The notes beneath the pieces were generated by a model. That model was not told the DNA's origin. It did no database searches and worked only from the letters and a program-made list of their open reading frames with translations. Below, in pieces: positions 50,007 to 58,716 of a stretch of 64,000 bases of DNA. The translations under genes and the position numbers were made by a program. The stretch is from Nonomuraea spiralis (GTDB lineage: Bacteria > Actinomycetota > Actinomycetes > Streptosporangiales > Streptosporangiaceae), in assembly GCF_014648435.1 (NCBI RefSeq), contig NZ_BMRC01000020.1, positions 109,914-173,913 of the forward strand, in the 5' to 3' direction. The first letter of the stretch is position 1; each line of letters starts with the position of its first letter.

Positions 50007-51599
50007 ATGGAAGACGCCAACACAAGGGCGGAGAAGGCAGCCGAGCGAGGAGAGGCGCATCGGCTGGCGGGGCGCAACGAAGCGGCCGTCAAGGCGTTCA
50101 CCAGGGCCATCACCATCGTCCCCGGCTACCCCTTCGCCCTCGGCTCGCGCGGCCAGGCGCTCTGGGCCATGGGCGACCTCGACGCCGCGCTCGCCGACTT
50201 CGATCGGGCCATCGAGCTGGATCCCCGCCTCGGCTGGGTCCACCTCGAACGAGGGCGTCTCCTGACCAAGGTCGGCCGCGACCAGGAGGCGCTGGCCGAC
50301 TACGACCAGGCGGTCGAGCTGGAGCCCGGCCACGCCCCGGCCTTCCTCGATCGAGCCCTCCTTCACCGGTTCGCAGGCCGCCTGGAGGATGCGCTCGCCG
50401 ACCTGGACAGCGCCGCCGAACTGGAGAGTCACCTGCCGTACGTCTTCGGGGAGCGCGGCGAGGTCAAGCGAAGGCTGAAGAGGTACGAGGAGGCGCTGGC
50501 GGACCTGACCCTGGCGATCGACCTCGACCCGGACAGCAGCGACTTCTACCTCGAGCGCGCGTGGGTGAGGCATGAGCTCGAGCAGAGCGAGGAGGCGCTG
50601 GCCGATGTGAACGTGGCCCTGGCCGCGCGCCCCGACGACAGCGACGGCCTCGAACTGCGTGGCACCCTGCATCGGCTCGCGGGCCGGACCGTCGAGGCGG
50701 TGGCCGACCTGGACCGGGCGATCGAACTCAACCCCGGAGCGCTGCTGGCCATCATGGTGCGCGGCGGGGCCCTCATGGTGCTCCGGCGGCCCGACGCCGC
50801 GTACGCCGACTTCAGCAGGGCCATCGAGCTCGGGTTGGACGACGCCGGCACCTGGGTCAGCCGTGGACAGGCGGCCCTGGATCGCCACATGCTGGAGGAC
50901 GCGCTGGCCGACGCCGAGGCGGCGCTGGAACGCGAACCGGATCATGTCGACGCGCTGCTGTTGCGCGGGGCCGCCAACGAGAAACTCGGCCGGTATCCCG
51001 AGGCGGCCCGGGATCTGAAACGAGTCAGTGTCGTGGCGCCTGACGTCCTCCTCGGCTGGGCCGCCGAGGTCAGGGAGGACGATTCAGACCTGGGCCACGC
51101 GATGGAGGAGAGCCTCAAGACGACCGCGGCCGAGACGCTCACCGTCGCCGCGCGAGATCTCGTGGCCGACGCGGAGGCACAGACGGTGAACGCGGCCGAA
51201 TTCGCCGAGATGGAGGCGTTCCTGCGCGTGGGGGACACCGACGACGCCGCCGTCGTGGAGACACGCCTGGCCCGCGACCCGGGCGACGCCTTCGCACTGG
51301 CGTTACGGGCGGTGCTGGACCGGTCCGCGGGCCGCCGCGACACCGCCCTGGCCGACCTCGACGCGATCGTACGTGCCGACCCTGCCGCCGAATGGGCCAC
51401 AACACTGCGACGCACGATGGACCCCGGCGGTCCAGGCGGGGCGGACCGGCTGACGGGACTCGGGCTGCCGCCCATCATCGAGGTGATCTGCGTGCTGGCC
51501 ATGACCGGTGGCGCCGACCTGGTGCGGACGGCGCTTCCCGACGGCGCATGGATACTGTCGGACATGCTGGAAAACCCACCGAAACCCCCTCCCGCCTGA
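50007..51599 (+). CDS. Tetratricopeptide-repeat protein
   Basis: A 530-residue soluble protein with about nine consecutive TPR units in residues 5-345 (for example ALADFDRAIELDPRLGWVHL, ALADYDQAVELEPGHAPAFL, ALADLTLAIDLDPDSSDFYL), each with the W/A/G/P pattern. The remaining 180 residues are acidic and helical, with one more TPR-like unit and a hydrophobic stretch PPIIEVICVLAMTG. It probably acts as a protein-interaction scaffold; partner unknown. TTTGGAGG precedes tandem ATGs; 50007 has the better spacing. Near the N-terminus it carries a run of charged residues (NTRAEKAAERGEAH). Confidence 0.85.
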   Translation: MEDANTRAEKAAERGEAHRLAGRNEAAVKAFTRAITIVPGYPFALGSRGQALWAMGDLDAALADFDRAIELDPRLGWVHLERGRLLTKVGRDQEALADYDQAVELEPGHAPAFLDRALLHRFAGRLEDALADLDSAAELESHLPYVFGERGEVKRRLKRYEEALADLTLAIDLDPDSSDFYLERAWVRHELEQSEEALADVNVALAARPDDSDGLELRGTLHRLAGRTVEAVADLDRAIELNPGALLAIMVRGGALMVLRRPDAAYADFSRAIELGLDDAGTWVSRGQAALDRHMLEDALADAEAALEREPDHVDALLLRGAANEKLGRYPEAARDLKRVSVVAPDVLLGWAAEVREDDSDLGHAMEESLKTTAAETLTVAARDLVADAEAQTVNAAEFAEMEAFLRVGDTDDAAVVETRLARDPGDAFALALRAVLDRSAGRRDTALADLDAIVRADPAAEWATTLRRTMDPGGPGGADRLTGLGLPPIIEVICVLAMTGGADLVRTALPDGAWILSDMLENPPKPPPA

Positions 51600-51653
51600 A
51601 GCCGATCACTGACGGCCACCCTGCCCCGGCGACGCGGGGTTTCAGGCGTGCCG

Positions 51654-52100
51654 TCAGTCGATGCGCTGGCAGATCGTCACCGGCAGACGCGGCGACCAGG
51701 TACGGGTGGCCTCGTCGTAGGCCTGCGCGTAGCCGTTCTTGCTTCCGTTGCAGGGGGCGGCGATGGTCGTCTCCACGTAGATGGCGCCGCCGGGCGTGAC
51801 GGGGTGGGTACGGGCGATCGCCCACCTGGAGAACTTCGTGACGCCGTTGTTGAACTTGACGGTCAGGAAGACGCGGCGGTCGACGGTGAAATTGCCGCCG
51901 GCGACCTTGAGATGGCCGTTGAAGGTGTAGGTGAATAGGAAGGAGCGCGCCTGCGCGAGGTCGCGGGCGTGGCTGGTGTCGCTGAGGTCGGAAGGCGAGG
52001 CCGGTGACGCGTTCGCGGCGCTGCTCATGGCCGGGACGGCCAGGGCGATGGCCGCGGCGGTGGCGGTCAGGCCGAACAGGGTGCGCAAGCTGCGGTTCAT
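51654..52100 (-). CDS. Small secreted protein of unknown function
   Basis: A 148-residue protein with a clear signal peptide (NRSLRTLFGLTATAAAIALA, cleavage about ANA). The mature part has beta-strand-like sequence (FTYTFNGHLKVAGGNFTVDR, VFLTVKFNNGV) and two Cys (AAPCNGS, VTICQRI) likely to form a disulfide. Codon use is typical. GAGGAG precedes the ATG. No family recognised. Confidence 0.75.
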   Translation of the reverse strand: MNRSLRTLFGLTATAAAIALAVPAMSSAANASPASPSDLSDTSHARDLAQARSFLFTYTFNGHLKVAGGNFTVDRRVFLTVKFNNGVTKFSRWAIARTHPVTPGGAIYVETTIAAPCNGSKNGYAQAYDEATRTWSPRLPVTICQRID

Positions 52101-52215
52101 CGGGAGCTCCTCTCGTATGGGGACTTGAGCACCATTGACCGGCAGGCCGCCTGCAGCATGCTTTCAGCGGACCGACCGGGAGTTGCATATTGGAATCGTC
52201 CCGGCGGATCGCGGC

Positions 52216-52980
52216 TCATCGAGTGCTTCGGAAGTTCTGGGCCCAACGGCGTAGTTCGGTGGCGGCCTCGTCGCGGGTGAGGGAGCCGCGTTCCAGGTGA
52301 ACCTCCTGGAGATGCCGGATCGCGGCCCCCACCATCGGGGAGGGCGGAATGTCGAGCATCCGCATCACCGTTCCGCTGTCGAGTACGACGGGGACATCGT
52401 CACGCCTGGCGTACCGGTCACGTTCGGCGGCGGCGCGGGCCTCGGCCTCGCTCTCGGCACGGCACGCGGCCTCCCACACGTCGTAGGTGGCGGCGTCCAG
52501 GGCATGCCGGCCCGCCCGGCGCCATCCCTCCATGTCGCGTTCCTGCCCGAGGCCGACCGTGTCGAAGAGGTCCGACGCGCCAGCTCTGACCACTCCGAGG
52601 CGCGCGAGCGCGGCGTTGATCGGCCAGTCCTCGCGTGGCGGTCCGACCTGGATCGATGCGTACTCGGGGCCCCAGCTCTGACGGCCGTTCTCCCACAGGG
52701 CGGCGGCCTGGGTGCCGTCACCACCCCAGAAGTCCGCTTCCACGTAGGCGATATGGCCGCCGCGTGACCAGTCCTTCAGTCTCTCGGCGAACCCCGGGGA
52801 CATGAGCATGAACGGCCCGCTCTCCCGCCGCCCGTCGGCCAGCTCGGTGAAGATCTCGTCAGTCACCGGGAGCAGCCCCAGGCGTTGCCGGAGGGGTGCC
52901 ACCACGGCCCGTGGCACATCGTCCGACAGGGAGCGGAGACGGTCGAAATCACCGACAACACCGTGGAGCACGTAGGACAT
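52216..52980 (-). CDS. Uncharacterised soluble protein with a nucleotidyltransferase-like C-terminal segment
   Basis: A 254-residue protein. The body (FAERLKDWSRGGHIAYVEAD, FWGGDGTQAAALWENG) is seen in actinomycete hypothetical proteins. Its last 60 residues (MRMLDIPPSPMVGAAIRHLQ ... GSLTRDEAATELRRW) resemble the C-terminal GxxVGxxxxxL segment of CCA-adding enzymes and poly(A) polymerases. There is no nucleotidyltransferase active site. AGGG lies upstream of the ATG. Role unknown. Confidence 0.7.
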   Translation of the reverse strand: MSYVLHGVVGDFDRLRSLSDDVPRAVVAPLRQRLGLLPVTDEIFTELADGRRESGPFMLMSPGFAERLKDWSRGGHIAYVEADFWGGDGTQAAALWENGRQSWGPEYASIQVGPPREDWPINAALARLGVVRAGASDLFDTVGLGQERDMEGWRRAGRHALDAATYDVWEAACRAESEAEARAAAERDRYARRDDVPVVLDSGTVMRMLDIPPSPMVGAAIRHLQEVHLERGSLTRDEAATELRRWAQNFRSTR

Positions 52981-53156
52981 GCCCGCACCCTAGATCGGGC
53001 ACCGGACGTCTGCGGTGTCGTTCGCCGTCGAGGTGACAGGTCCAGCAGGCACGCTGCTCGTGTCGTGTCCGCATCCGGACAGCGAGCGATGCCAACTTTC
53101 CGTGAGGGGAGGACGTCCGACTGTTACAACGCGGAGGAGTGTAGAGGGGAATCCGA

Positions 53157-53741
53157 ATGCCGAACATCGGACGCCGTACCGCCCTGCGGCTCGTCGCAGG
53201 GGCATCGCTTGCCGCCGTCGGCGGGCTCGCCGTGACCGCGCAACCCGCGCAGGCTCTGCAACATCTGTGGGGGACCTGTACGCGGTGCCGCATCCTCTGG
53301 TTCACCGGGAACGGCACCAGAGGCGGCTGCCCGGCGGGCGACATCCTCGACGGCGGACACCACTTCCTCGGGATCGACTGGATGCTCAAGACCGTCGACG
53401 ACGGCGGAGCCGGGCAATCCGGCTGGCAGTGGTGTGGCTACTGTCAGGCGCTCTGGTTCACGGGCAACGGCACCTCGGGGGCATGCCCGTCCCACCCGAA
53501 CGGCCACTGGCCGGCCGGACCGTCAGGAGGGCCCTCGACGGTCTACATCCTGGAGGACATCACCAACAGAGACCGGCCCGGCGGCGCCTCCGGCTTCCGC
53601 TTCTGCATCAAGTGCAACGGGCTGTGGGACGCCGTCAACAACACTCTGTACACCAACAACGTCTGCCCGCTCGACCGCCGGCCGCATACGCTCTGGGGCA
53701 GCGGCAACTACGTCCTACGCCGCTTCGGCAGCACACGGTGA
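53157..53741 (+). CDS. Tat-exported protein with three CxxC repeats
   Basis: A 194-residue protein. A twin-arginine signal (GRRTALRLVAGASLAAVGG, cleavage after AQA) is followed by three tandem units, each with CxxC, an LW(F/D) patch and a later CP: WGTCTRCRILWFTGN, WQWCGYCQALWFTGN and FRFCIKCNGLWDAVN, each followed by GGCP, GACP or NVCP. The spacing suggests three small zinc-ribbon or disulfide knots. Tat export would allow metal to be loaded in the cytoplasm. Function unknown. GAGGGGAA before the ATG. Confidence 0.78.
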   Translation: MPNIGRRTALRLVAGASLAAVGGLAVTAQPAQALQHLWGTCTRCRILWFTGNGTRGGCPAGDILDGGHHFLGIDWMLKTVDDGGAGQSGWQWCGYCQALWFTGNGTSGACPSHPNGHWPAGPSGGPSTVYILEDITNRDRPGGASGFRFCIKCNGLWDAVNNTLYTNNVCPLDRRPHTLWGSGNYVLRRFGSTR

Positions 53742-54126
53742 CCCGCATCCGTCGAGCCTGAACGTGATGTGAACGCTCATCGGCACCCCCCTTCGGCCAT
53801 GCGGCTCTTACTCTGCGGCTAGTGCATCGCCCTGAGCAGGTTCAACTACTTTAAGTGGGTAGTCGACTACACAAGGCATTTGGTCTTGGAGGGCAACGAC
53901 CGCCCTCCAAGGCGTCCACCGCCTCACCTCTGCCGTGACCAGCACTGCAACCGCAGCCGCAGCCGCCAACCGCAGATCTGCGGGACGCCGCCGCCACCAC
54001 GCTCACGACCCGACAACCACACCCTCAGCTGCGCCGTTCCCGTCTTCGACTCCGCCCGCGCACCACGCGAGGCCATTCGATCATGCGCGCAGACAGTTCC
54101 CCACCAGCTCGACGAAGGGACACCTC
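53742..54126. other. Intergenic region, no gene seen
   Basis: The sequence is open in two frames for much of its length but is Pro/Arg/Thr-rich without domain similarity. I treat it as leader DNA of the DUF11 gene. Confidence 0.4.
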
Positions 54127-55557
54127 GTGGCCGTACCCCAGAACCCCTCACCCGGCGGTTGCGGACAACGCATCGCCCTGGTCAACGGCAGCTTCGAAGC
54201 ACCCGTCGTCACCAACTTCGAGATACGGCCCGACGCCTCCCACAACGACCCCCGCGCGGTGCCCGGCTGGCGCACCACCGCCTCCGACGGCCAGATCGAA
54301 CTCTGGCACACCGGCTTCCAGAACGTGCCCTCCGACGACGGCCAGCAGTTCGCCGAGCTCAACGCCAACATGGTCTCCACCCTGTACCAGGACCTGCCCA
54401 CCACACCCGGCACCAAGCTGTACTGGCGGCTCTCGCACCGCGGCCGCCAGGGCGCCGACACCATGGCACTGCAGATCGGCCCCCCGAACGCGCCGGTGGA
54501 ACAGGCACAGATGACCGACGGCAACACCGCCTGGGGCCACTACACCGGCGAATACGTCGTCCCAGCCGGCCAGACCACCACCCGGTTCGCCTTCAAGTCC
54601 ATCTCCGCCGCCGGCGGCAACCCGGCGATCGGCAACTTCCTGGACGGCATCGTCTTCGGTACCGCTCCCTGCGTCGTACTCACCAAGGCCGCCATCCCCG
54701 AGGGCGAGGTCAAGGTCGGCGACGTCATCACCTACCGGGTGAACGCCAAGAACGAGGGCGGCTCCCCGGCCGACAACCTCGTCCTGACCGACGACATCCC
54801 GGCCGGCACCAGTTACGTCCCCGGCTCCCTGCGTGTCATCGACGGCCCCAACAGCGGCGGCAAGAGCGACGCGGCCGGCGACGACCAGGCGTACGCCGAC
54901 GCCGGCCACGTCGTCTTCCGCCTGGGCCAGGGCGCCACCGCCCAGCAGGGCGGCCGTCTGGCCTCGACCGCGGACGCGCCCAACGGAACCACGGTGGAGT
55001 TCCGTGTCCGCGTCGAACGCGCCGGCGCCGGCCGCGAGATCGAGAACCAGGCCCGCGCCACCTACGACAACACCCTCGGCAAGGCGCCCGAGCACCTCAC
55101 CTCCACCTCCAACGCCACCAGCACGCCCGTCAAGCGCCTCGTCGAGCTCGCCGTCGTCAAGGCCGCCGACCGTATTAAGGCCGCCGTCGGCGAGGCGGTC
55201 ACCTTCCACGTGGCCGTCACCAACAAGGGGCCCAACGACTCCGCGGGCGTCACGGTCACCGACCGGCTGCCCGAAGGGCTGACCTTCATCTCCGCCACCG
55301 CCACCGCCGGCACCTACGACCCGGCCACCGGCCTGTGGGACGTCGGCGCGATGGCTGTCGGCACCACCCGCACCCTCACCCTGCTGGCCAAGGTCACCAA
55401 GCCCGGCCCGCTGACCAACACCGCCACCGCCACCGCCACCGCCGGCGAAGCCGACGGCCCGGTCACCGACGAAGTCGTCGTCTGCGCCCACCCGCAGGCC
55501 CCCTGCCCGCCTCAGGGCGGCGGGTGCGGTCGCGGGGGAGGCTGCGGCGGCTGCTGA
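54127..55557 (+). CDS. DUF11 (Ig-like) surface protein without an evident signal peptide
   Basis: A 476-residue protein. An N-terminal domain of about 170 residues (IALVNGSFEAPVVTNFEIRP, WHTGFQNVPSDDGQQFAELN) is like a carbohydrate-binding jelly roll. It is followed by two DUF11 repeats (about 175-310: TKAAIPEGEVKVGDVITYRV; about 325-450: VVKAADRIKAAVGEAVTFHV). The tail is Cys/Gly-rich (GGGCGRGGGCGGC). The GTG at 54127 follows AAGGGA. No hydrophobic signal is encoded there or in the 64 in-frame codons upstream, which is odd for a DUF11 protein. Confidence 0.78.
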   Translation: MAVPQNPSPGGCGQRIALVNGSFEAPVVTNFEIRPDASHNDPRAVPGWRTTASDGQIELWHTGFQNVPSDDGQQFAELNANMVSTLYQDLPTTPGTKLYWRLSHRGRQGADTMALQIGPPNAPVEQAQMTDGNTAWGHYTGEYVVPAGQTTTRFAFKSISAAGGNPAIGNFLDGIVFGTAPCVVLTKAAIPEGEVKVGDVITYRVNAKNEGGSPADNLVLTDDIPAGTSYVPGSLRVIDGPNSGGKSDAAGDDQAYADAGHVVFRLGQGATAQQGGRLASTADAPNGTTVEFRVRVERAGAGREIENQARATYDNTLGKAPEHLTSTSNATSTPVKRLVELAVVKAADRIKAAVGEAVTFHVAVTNKGPNDSAGVTVTDRLPEGLTFISATATAGTYDPATGLWDVGAMAVGTTRTLTLLAKVTKPGPLTNTATATATAGEADGPVTDEVVVCAHPQAPCPPQGGGCGRGGGCGGC

Positions 55558-55568
55558 GCCGTTGAACG

Positions 55569-55590
55569 CCGGGCCGGATTCCCGGCCCGG
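55569..55590 (+). terminator. First of two tandem hairpins after the DUF11 gene
   Basis: CCGGGCCGG and CCGGCCCGG pair perfectly around ATTC, 12 bases past the stop. Confidence 0.8.
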
Positions 55591-55603
55591 ATCTTGAGCA
55601 AGG

Positions 55604-55636
55604 CCAGGCTCGCGCCCTGTCAGGGCGCGAGCCTGG
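55604..55636 (+). terminator. Perfect 16-bp hairpin, second terminator
   Basis: CCAGGCTCGCGCCCTG (55604-55619) and CAGGGCGCGAGCCTGG (55621-55636) are exact reverse complements around one base. It is the longest perfect stem in the window and should insulate the next gene. Confidence 0.85.
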
Positions 55637-55729
55637 CGCTCGTAGGCGTGAGCGCCCCTGTCCCGGGACGCCGTGGCTGGGCGCCTGTGTCGAGATCATC
55701 GGTCTCGCCGCATGTGCGAAGATCATTTC

Positions 55730-57496
55730 GTGATCAGAAAGAGACTTGCAATTATTGGCATGGCCGTGCTCGGCTTAGGCTTCGTTCTGCCCGCGGCGAC
55801 GGCGTCGGCCGCGCCGGCCCTCCTTGTGCGCGACGGACGGACTGAGCCCGCCTTTTCGTACGAAGAGGCGGTGCGTGAGACTGTGTACGTCGAGACGCCG
55901 ATGGACAGCGATCATGACGGCCGTCGTGACCGGATCGCCGTGGCCGTGATGCGGCCCGCGGAAACCCGGAACGGGATGAGGGTCGCCACGATCATGAAGG
56001 CGACGCCCTATACGGGCCGGGTGACGCAATCGACGGTGCCCGACCCGGGGGTGTTCTCCGACTGGTACGACGAGTACTTCGTGCCCCGGGGTTACGCCGC
56101 GGTGGAGGTCGAGGTGCAGGGGACGGGCGCCTCGGAAGGATGCCCGACGACCGGTGGCCGTGAGGACGTTCGCAGCGCGACCGCGGCCATCGACTGGCTC
56201 AACGGCCGGGCCCGTGCCACCCATGCGGACGGGAGCGCGGCGGTCGCCGACTGGAGCACCGGCGCCGTCGGTATGATCGGTCTCTCCTACGACGGCACGC
56301 TCGCGGAAGCGGCCGCCGCTCAAAGGGTGGAGGGGCTGAAGACCATTGTTCCGGAAGGGGCGATCTCCAGCTGGTACGACTACGCGCGCGATCAAGGGAT
56401 CGCCTATGCCGGTTCGCTGGGCAACCGCTATCCGGAGTACCAGGCAAGCCGGGTCATCAGCGAGAACGCCCTGGCCAAGTGCGGGGACGTCCTGACGAAG
56501 CTGGGGGACCGCGCGGCCGATGACAGCGCCGACTACACCCCCTTCTGGGCCGAACGGAACTACCGGCGGCAGGTCTCCCGGGTACGGGCCTCCGTCCTGC
56601 TGGCACAAGGTCTGAACGACACGAAGGTTCGCGGTCGCCAGTTCGCCGAATGGTGGCAGGGGCTGGAGGACGCCGACGTGCCGCGCAAGCTCTGGCTGCA
56701 CAACGGCGGACACGAGGACCCGCTTGTCACCGGCGCCGGCGCCTGGCAGGAGACCCTGCACCGCTGGATGGACTACTGGCTCTACGACCTCGACAACGGG
56801 ATCATGCGAGAGCCGCGGGTGACCGTCCAGCAGGCGGACAACTCCTGGCAGACCTCCGCCAACTGGCCGCATCCCGACTCCCGGCCGGTTCGCATGTGGT
56901 TCGGTCCGGCCGACTCGTCAGCCGTGGGCACCCTCGGAGACACGCCCGCCGCCGGCGCGACCCAGACCTTCACCGACGACCCCGCGCGGAACGAAGCGGA
57001 AATGATCGCCAACCCGTCGGCCGGCGCACCTTACAGGCTCGCCTACCTCACTCCGCCTCTGACCCGGCCCACGCGTCTGTCCGGTACGCCGGAGGTGAGC
57101 GTACGGATGACGAGCACGTCGACCAGCACTCCGCTGACGGCCCTCCTGGTCGACTACGGGCCGGCGGCTCCGGGTACGACGACACCTCAGCCGGAAAACG
57201 CTGACTTGTTCGCCTCTGCCCCGAGAGGCAAGCCGGCCAAGACGCCGATCGTCACCCGCGGTTCCGTCGACGTCAGGAACCGGGACTCGGTCACTCGTCC
57301 AAGCCCTGTACGTCCCGGCCAGGCGTACACGGTCAGTTGGCGCCTGCACGCCACGGACTATGTCTTCCCGGCGGGCCATCGCATCGCGGTCGTGATCGTC
57401 GGAAACGACAAGGACTACGTCATCGTCGACCCCGCCGCCAGGTCCGTGACCGTCGACCTCGGCTTGAGCAACGTGGTGCTTCCGTTGGCGAACTAG
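55730..57496 (+). CDS. Secreted Xaa-Pro dipeptidyl-peptidase / CocE-NonD family hydrolase
   Basis: A 588-residue serine hydrolase with a signal peptide (IRKRLAIIGMAVLGLGFVLP, cleavage after ASA). The nucleophile is in MIGLSYDGTLA (GxSYxG), with the Asp in LLAQGLNDTKV and the His in LHNGGHEDP. The C-terminal galactose-binding-like beta domain runs from about residue 400 (RPTRLSGTPEVSVRM). Either X-Pro dipeptide release from extracellular peptides or ester cleavage is possible. The GTG at 55730 gives the correct signal; no ribosome site is clear. Stop overlaps the convergent gene by 4 bases. Confidence 0.9.
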   Translation: MIRKRLAIIGMAVLGLGFVLPAATASAAPALLVRDGRTEPAFSYEEAVRETVYVETPMDSDHDGRRDRIAVAVMRPAETRNGMRVATIMKATPYTGRVTQSTVPDPGVFSDWYDEYFVPRGYAAVEVEVQGTGASEGCPTTGGREDVRSATAAIDWLNGRARATHADGSAAVADWSTGAVGMIGLSYDGTLAEAAAAQRVEGLKTIVPEGAISSWYDYARDQGIAYAGSLGNRYPEYQASRVISENALAKCGDVLTKLGDRAADDSADYTPFWAERNYRRQVSRVRASVLLAQGLNDTKVRGRQFAEWWQGLEDADVPRKLWLHNGGHEDPLVTGAGAWQETLHRWMDYWLYDLDNGIMREPRVTVQQADNSWQTSANWPHPDSRPVRMWFGPADSSAVGTLGDTPAAGATQTFTDDPARNEAEMIANPSAGAPYRLAYLTPPLTRPTRLSGTPEVSVRMTSTSTSTPLTALLVDYGPAAPGTTTPQPENADLFASAPRGKPAKTPIVTRGSVDVRNRDSVTRPSPVRPGQAYTVSWRLHATDYVFPAGHRIAVVIVGNDKDYVIVDPAARSVTVDLGLSNVVLPLAN

Positions 57497-58716
57497 CCTC
57501 GGACCGCTGCCGCGCGCGCACCGCGCGGAGCCAGTGGTGGAACGCCCGCAGGAGCACCGCTGCGAAGATCCTCGCTGAGGACGAGTTCAGGCAGCCGGGT
57601 GTTCGTGACCAGGGCGAGTTCATGGGGATGACGGGTGCCTGCGCGCCACTGACCGCCGATGAGAGGGATGGCGGCGATGTTCGGAGCGGGCCCCTTGGCC
57701 CAGTCCAGCGGGCCCGCGACGGTGTCCACCCTGGTGGTGGCGAGGGTGGCGGCGATGTCGCCGCGATCCTCGGCCGAGGACAGTACGTGGGCGGCCACCT
57801 CGAACAGGGCATGGGCGACACCCAGTGGCTGCAGCCACTGCCTGCCCGTACGTCGCTCGTACAGGGCCGCGAGATCTGCCGCCGTCATGTCGCCCAGCGA
57901 CGAACGACAGGGATGCCGGGGAGACCAATAGACGATGGTGGCGATTCCGTCGGGGCCCGGCGGCTCCGGCGGGGTGAACGGGTAGGTCAGCCACCGGGAA
58001 GAGGTGATCAACCGAGGCCGCAGCCCCTGCCGATCGGCGTGCCGCCGGAACGCGGCCAGGTCGTCCGTGGTGGCGGCGCTGGTGACGATCTCCACTCCGT
58101 TGCGCAGGAAGTGCGCGGCACATGCTTCGAAGTCCCCGTTCGCCTCGGTGTACCCGCCGGGATCGATCAGTCTGTGCCCCCGCCGCGCCGCCACCGCCTC
58201 GAACACCCCGTTGCGCAGCGTCGTCCCCTGGAAGTGGGTGTTCCACAGGCATCCGACGGTCATCCCGGTTCCCAGTCGTTCCCACATGTCCGCGAACACG
58301 TCGGCGATGTCGTCCAGCCCCCACCCGAAGTGGTACGTCCAGCGGAACGTGTGACCGGGCGGGACCCCTCTCGCGGCGTAGTACGCCTGCCAGGGGAACG
58401 TCGTCGACAGGCAGGGCGTCTCCAGCTCCTCGCAGGTGGCGGCCACCGCCGGGAGGACATGGGACCCGGCCATCGTGAGGATCAGGTGGACACCCTGCTC
58501 GCGGACGAGCTCGGTGGTGACGAGCCGGGCATGGTCGGGATCTGATCTGCTGTCCCGCCACAGCAGGCGGATGGGACGTCGCCCGCTGCCCCGGCCGGGG
58601 TCGGCGAGCGTGGGCTCCAGCAGTTCTCCCGCGAACGCGAGAGGCATGCCCAACTCGGCCAGCCGGCCCGTCCGCGGGACCACCACGCCGACTCTCGCTT
58701 CTGTCTGCCGAACCAT
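57493..58716 (-). CDS. Leu/Ile/Val-type substrate-binding protein lacking a signal peptide
   Basis: A 407-residue type I periplasmic-binding fold (VGVVVPRTGRLAELGMPLAF, ILTMAGSHVLPAVAATCEEL, FRWTYHFGWGLDDIADVFAD, ITSSRWLTYPFTPP). It starts almost directly with the first strand, with no signal peptide or lipobox, so it should remain in the cytoplasm like the AmiC/NasS-type ligand sensors. Its start (ATG 58716, or GTG 58719) overlaps the stop of the upstream AMP-forming ligase. No permease or ATPase genes are nearby. A sensing role for the ligase's substrate or product is inference. Confidence 0.85.
   Translation of the reverse strand: MVRQTEARVGVVVPRTGRLAELGMPLAFAGELLEPTLADPGRGSGRRPIRLLWRDSRSDPDHARLVTTELVREQGVHLILTMAGSHVLPAVAATCEELETPCLSTTFPWQAYYAARGVPPGHTFRWTYHFGWGLDDIADVFADMWERLGTGMTVGCLWNTHFQGTTLRNGVFEAVAARRGHRLIDPGGYTEANGDFEACAAHFLRNGVEIVTSAATTDDLAAFRRHADRQGLRPRLITSSRWLTYPFTPPEPPGPDGIATIVYWSPRHPCRSSLGDMTAADLAALYERRTGRQWLQPLGVAHALFEVAAHVLSSAEDRGDIAATLATTRVDTVAGPLDWAKGPAPNIAAIPLIGGQWRAGTRHPHELALVTNTRLPELVLSEDLRSGAPAGVPPLAPRGARAAAVRG

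Noticed and set aside
53880..55178. A 432-codon plus frame parallel to the DUF11 gene
   Set aside because: Arg/His/Pro-rich shadow in the +1 frame; the DUF11 frame alone has the domain pattern and codon bias.
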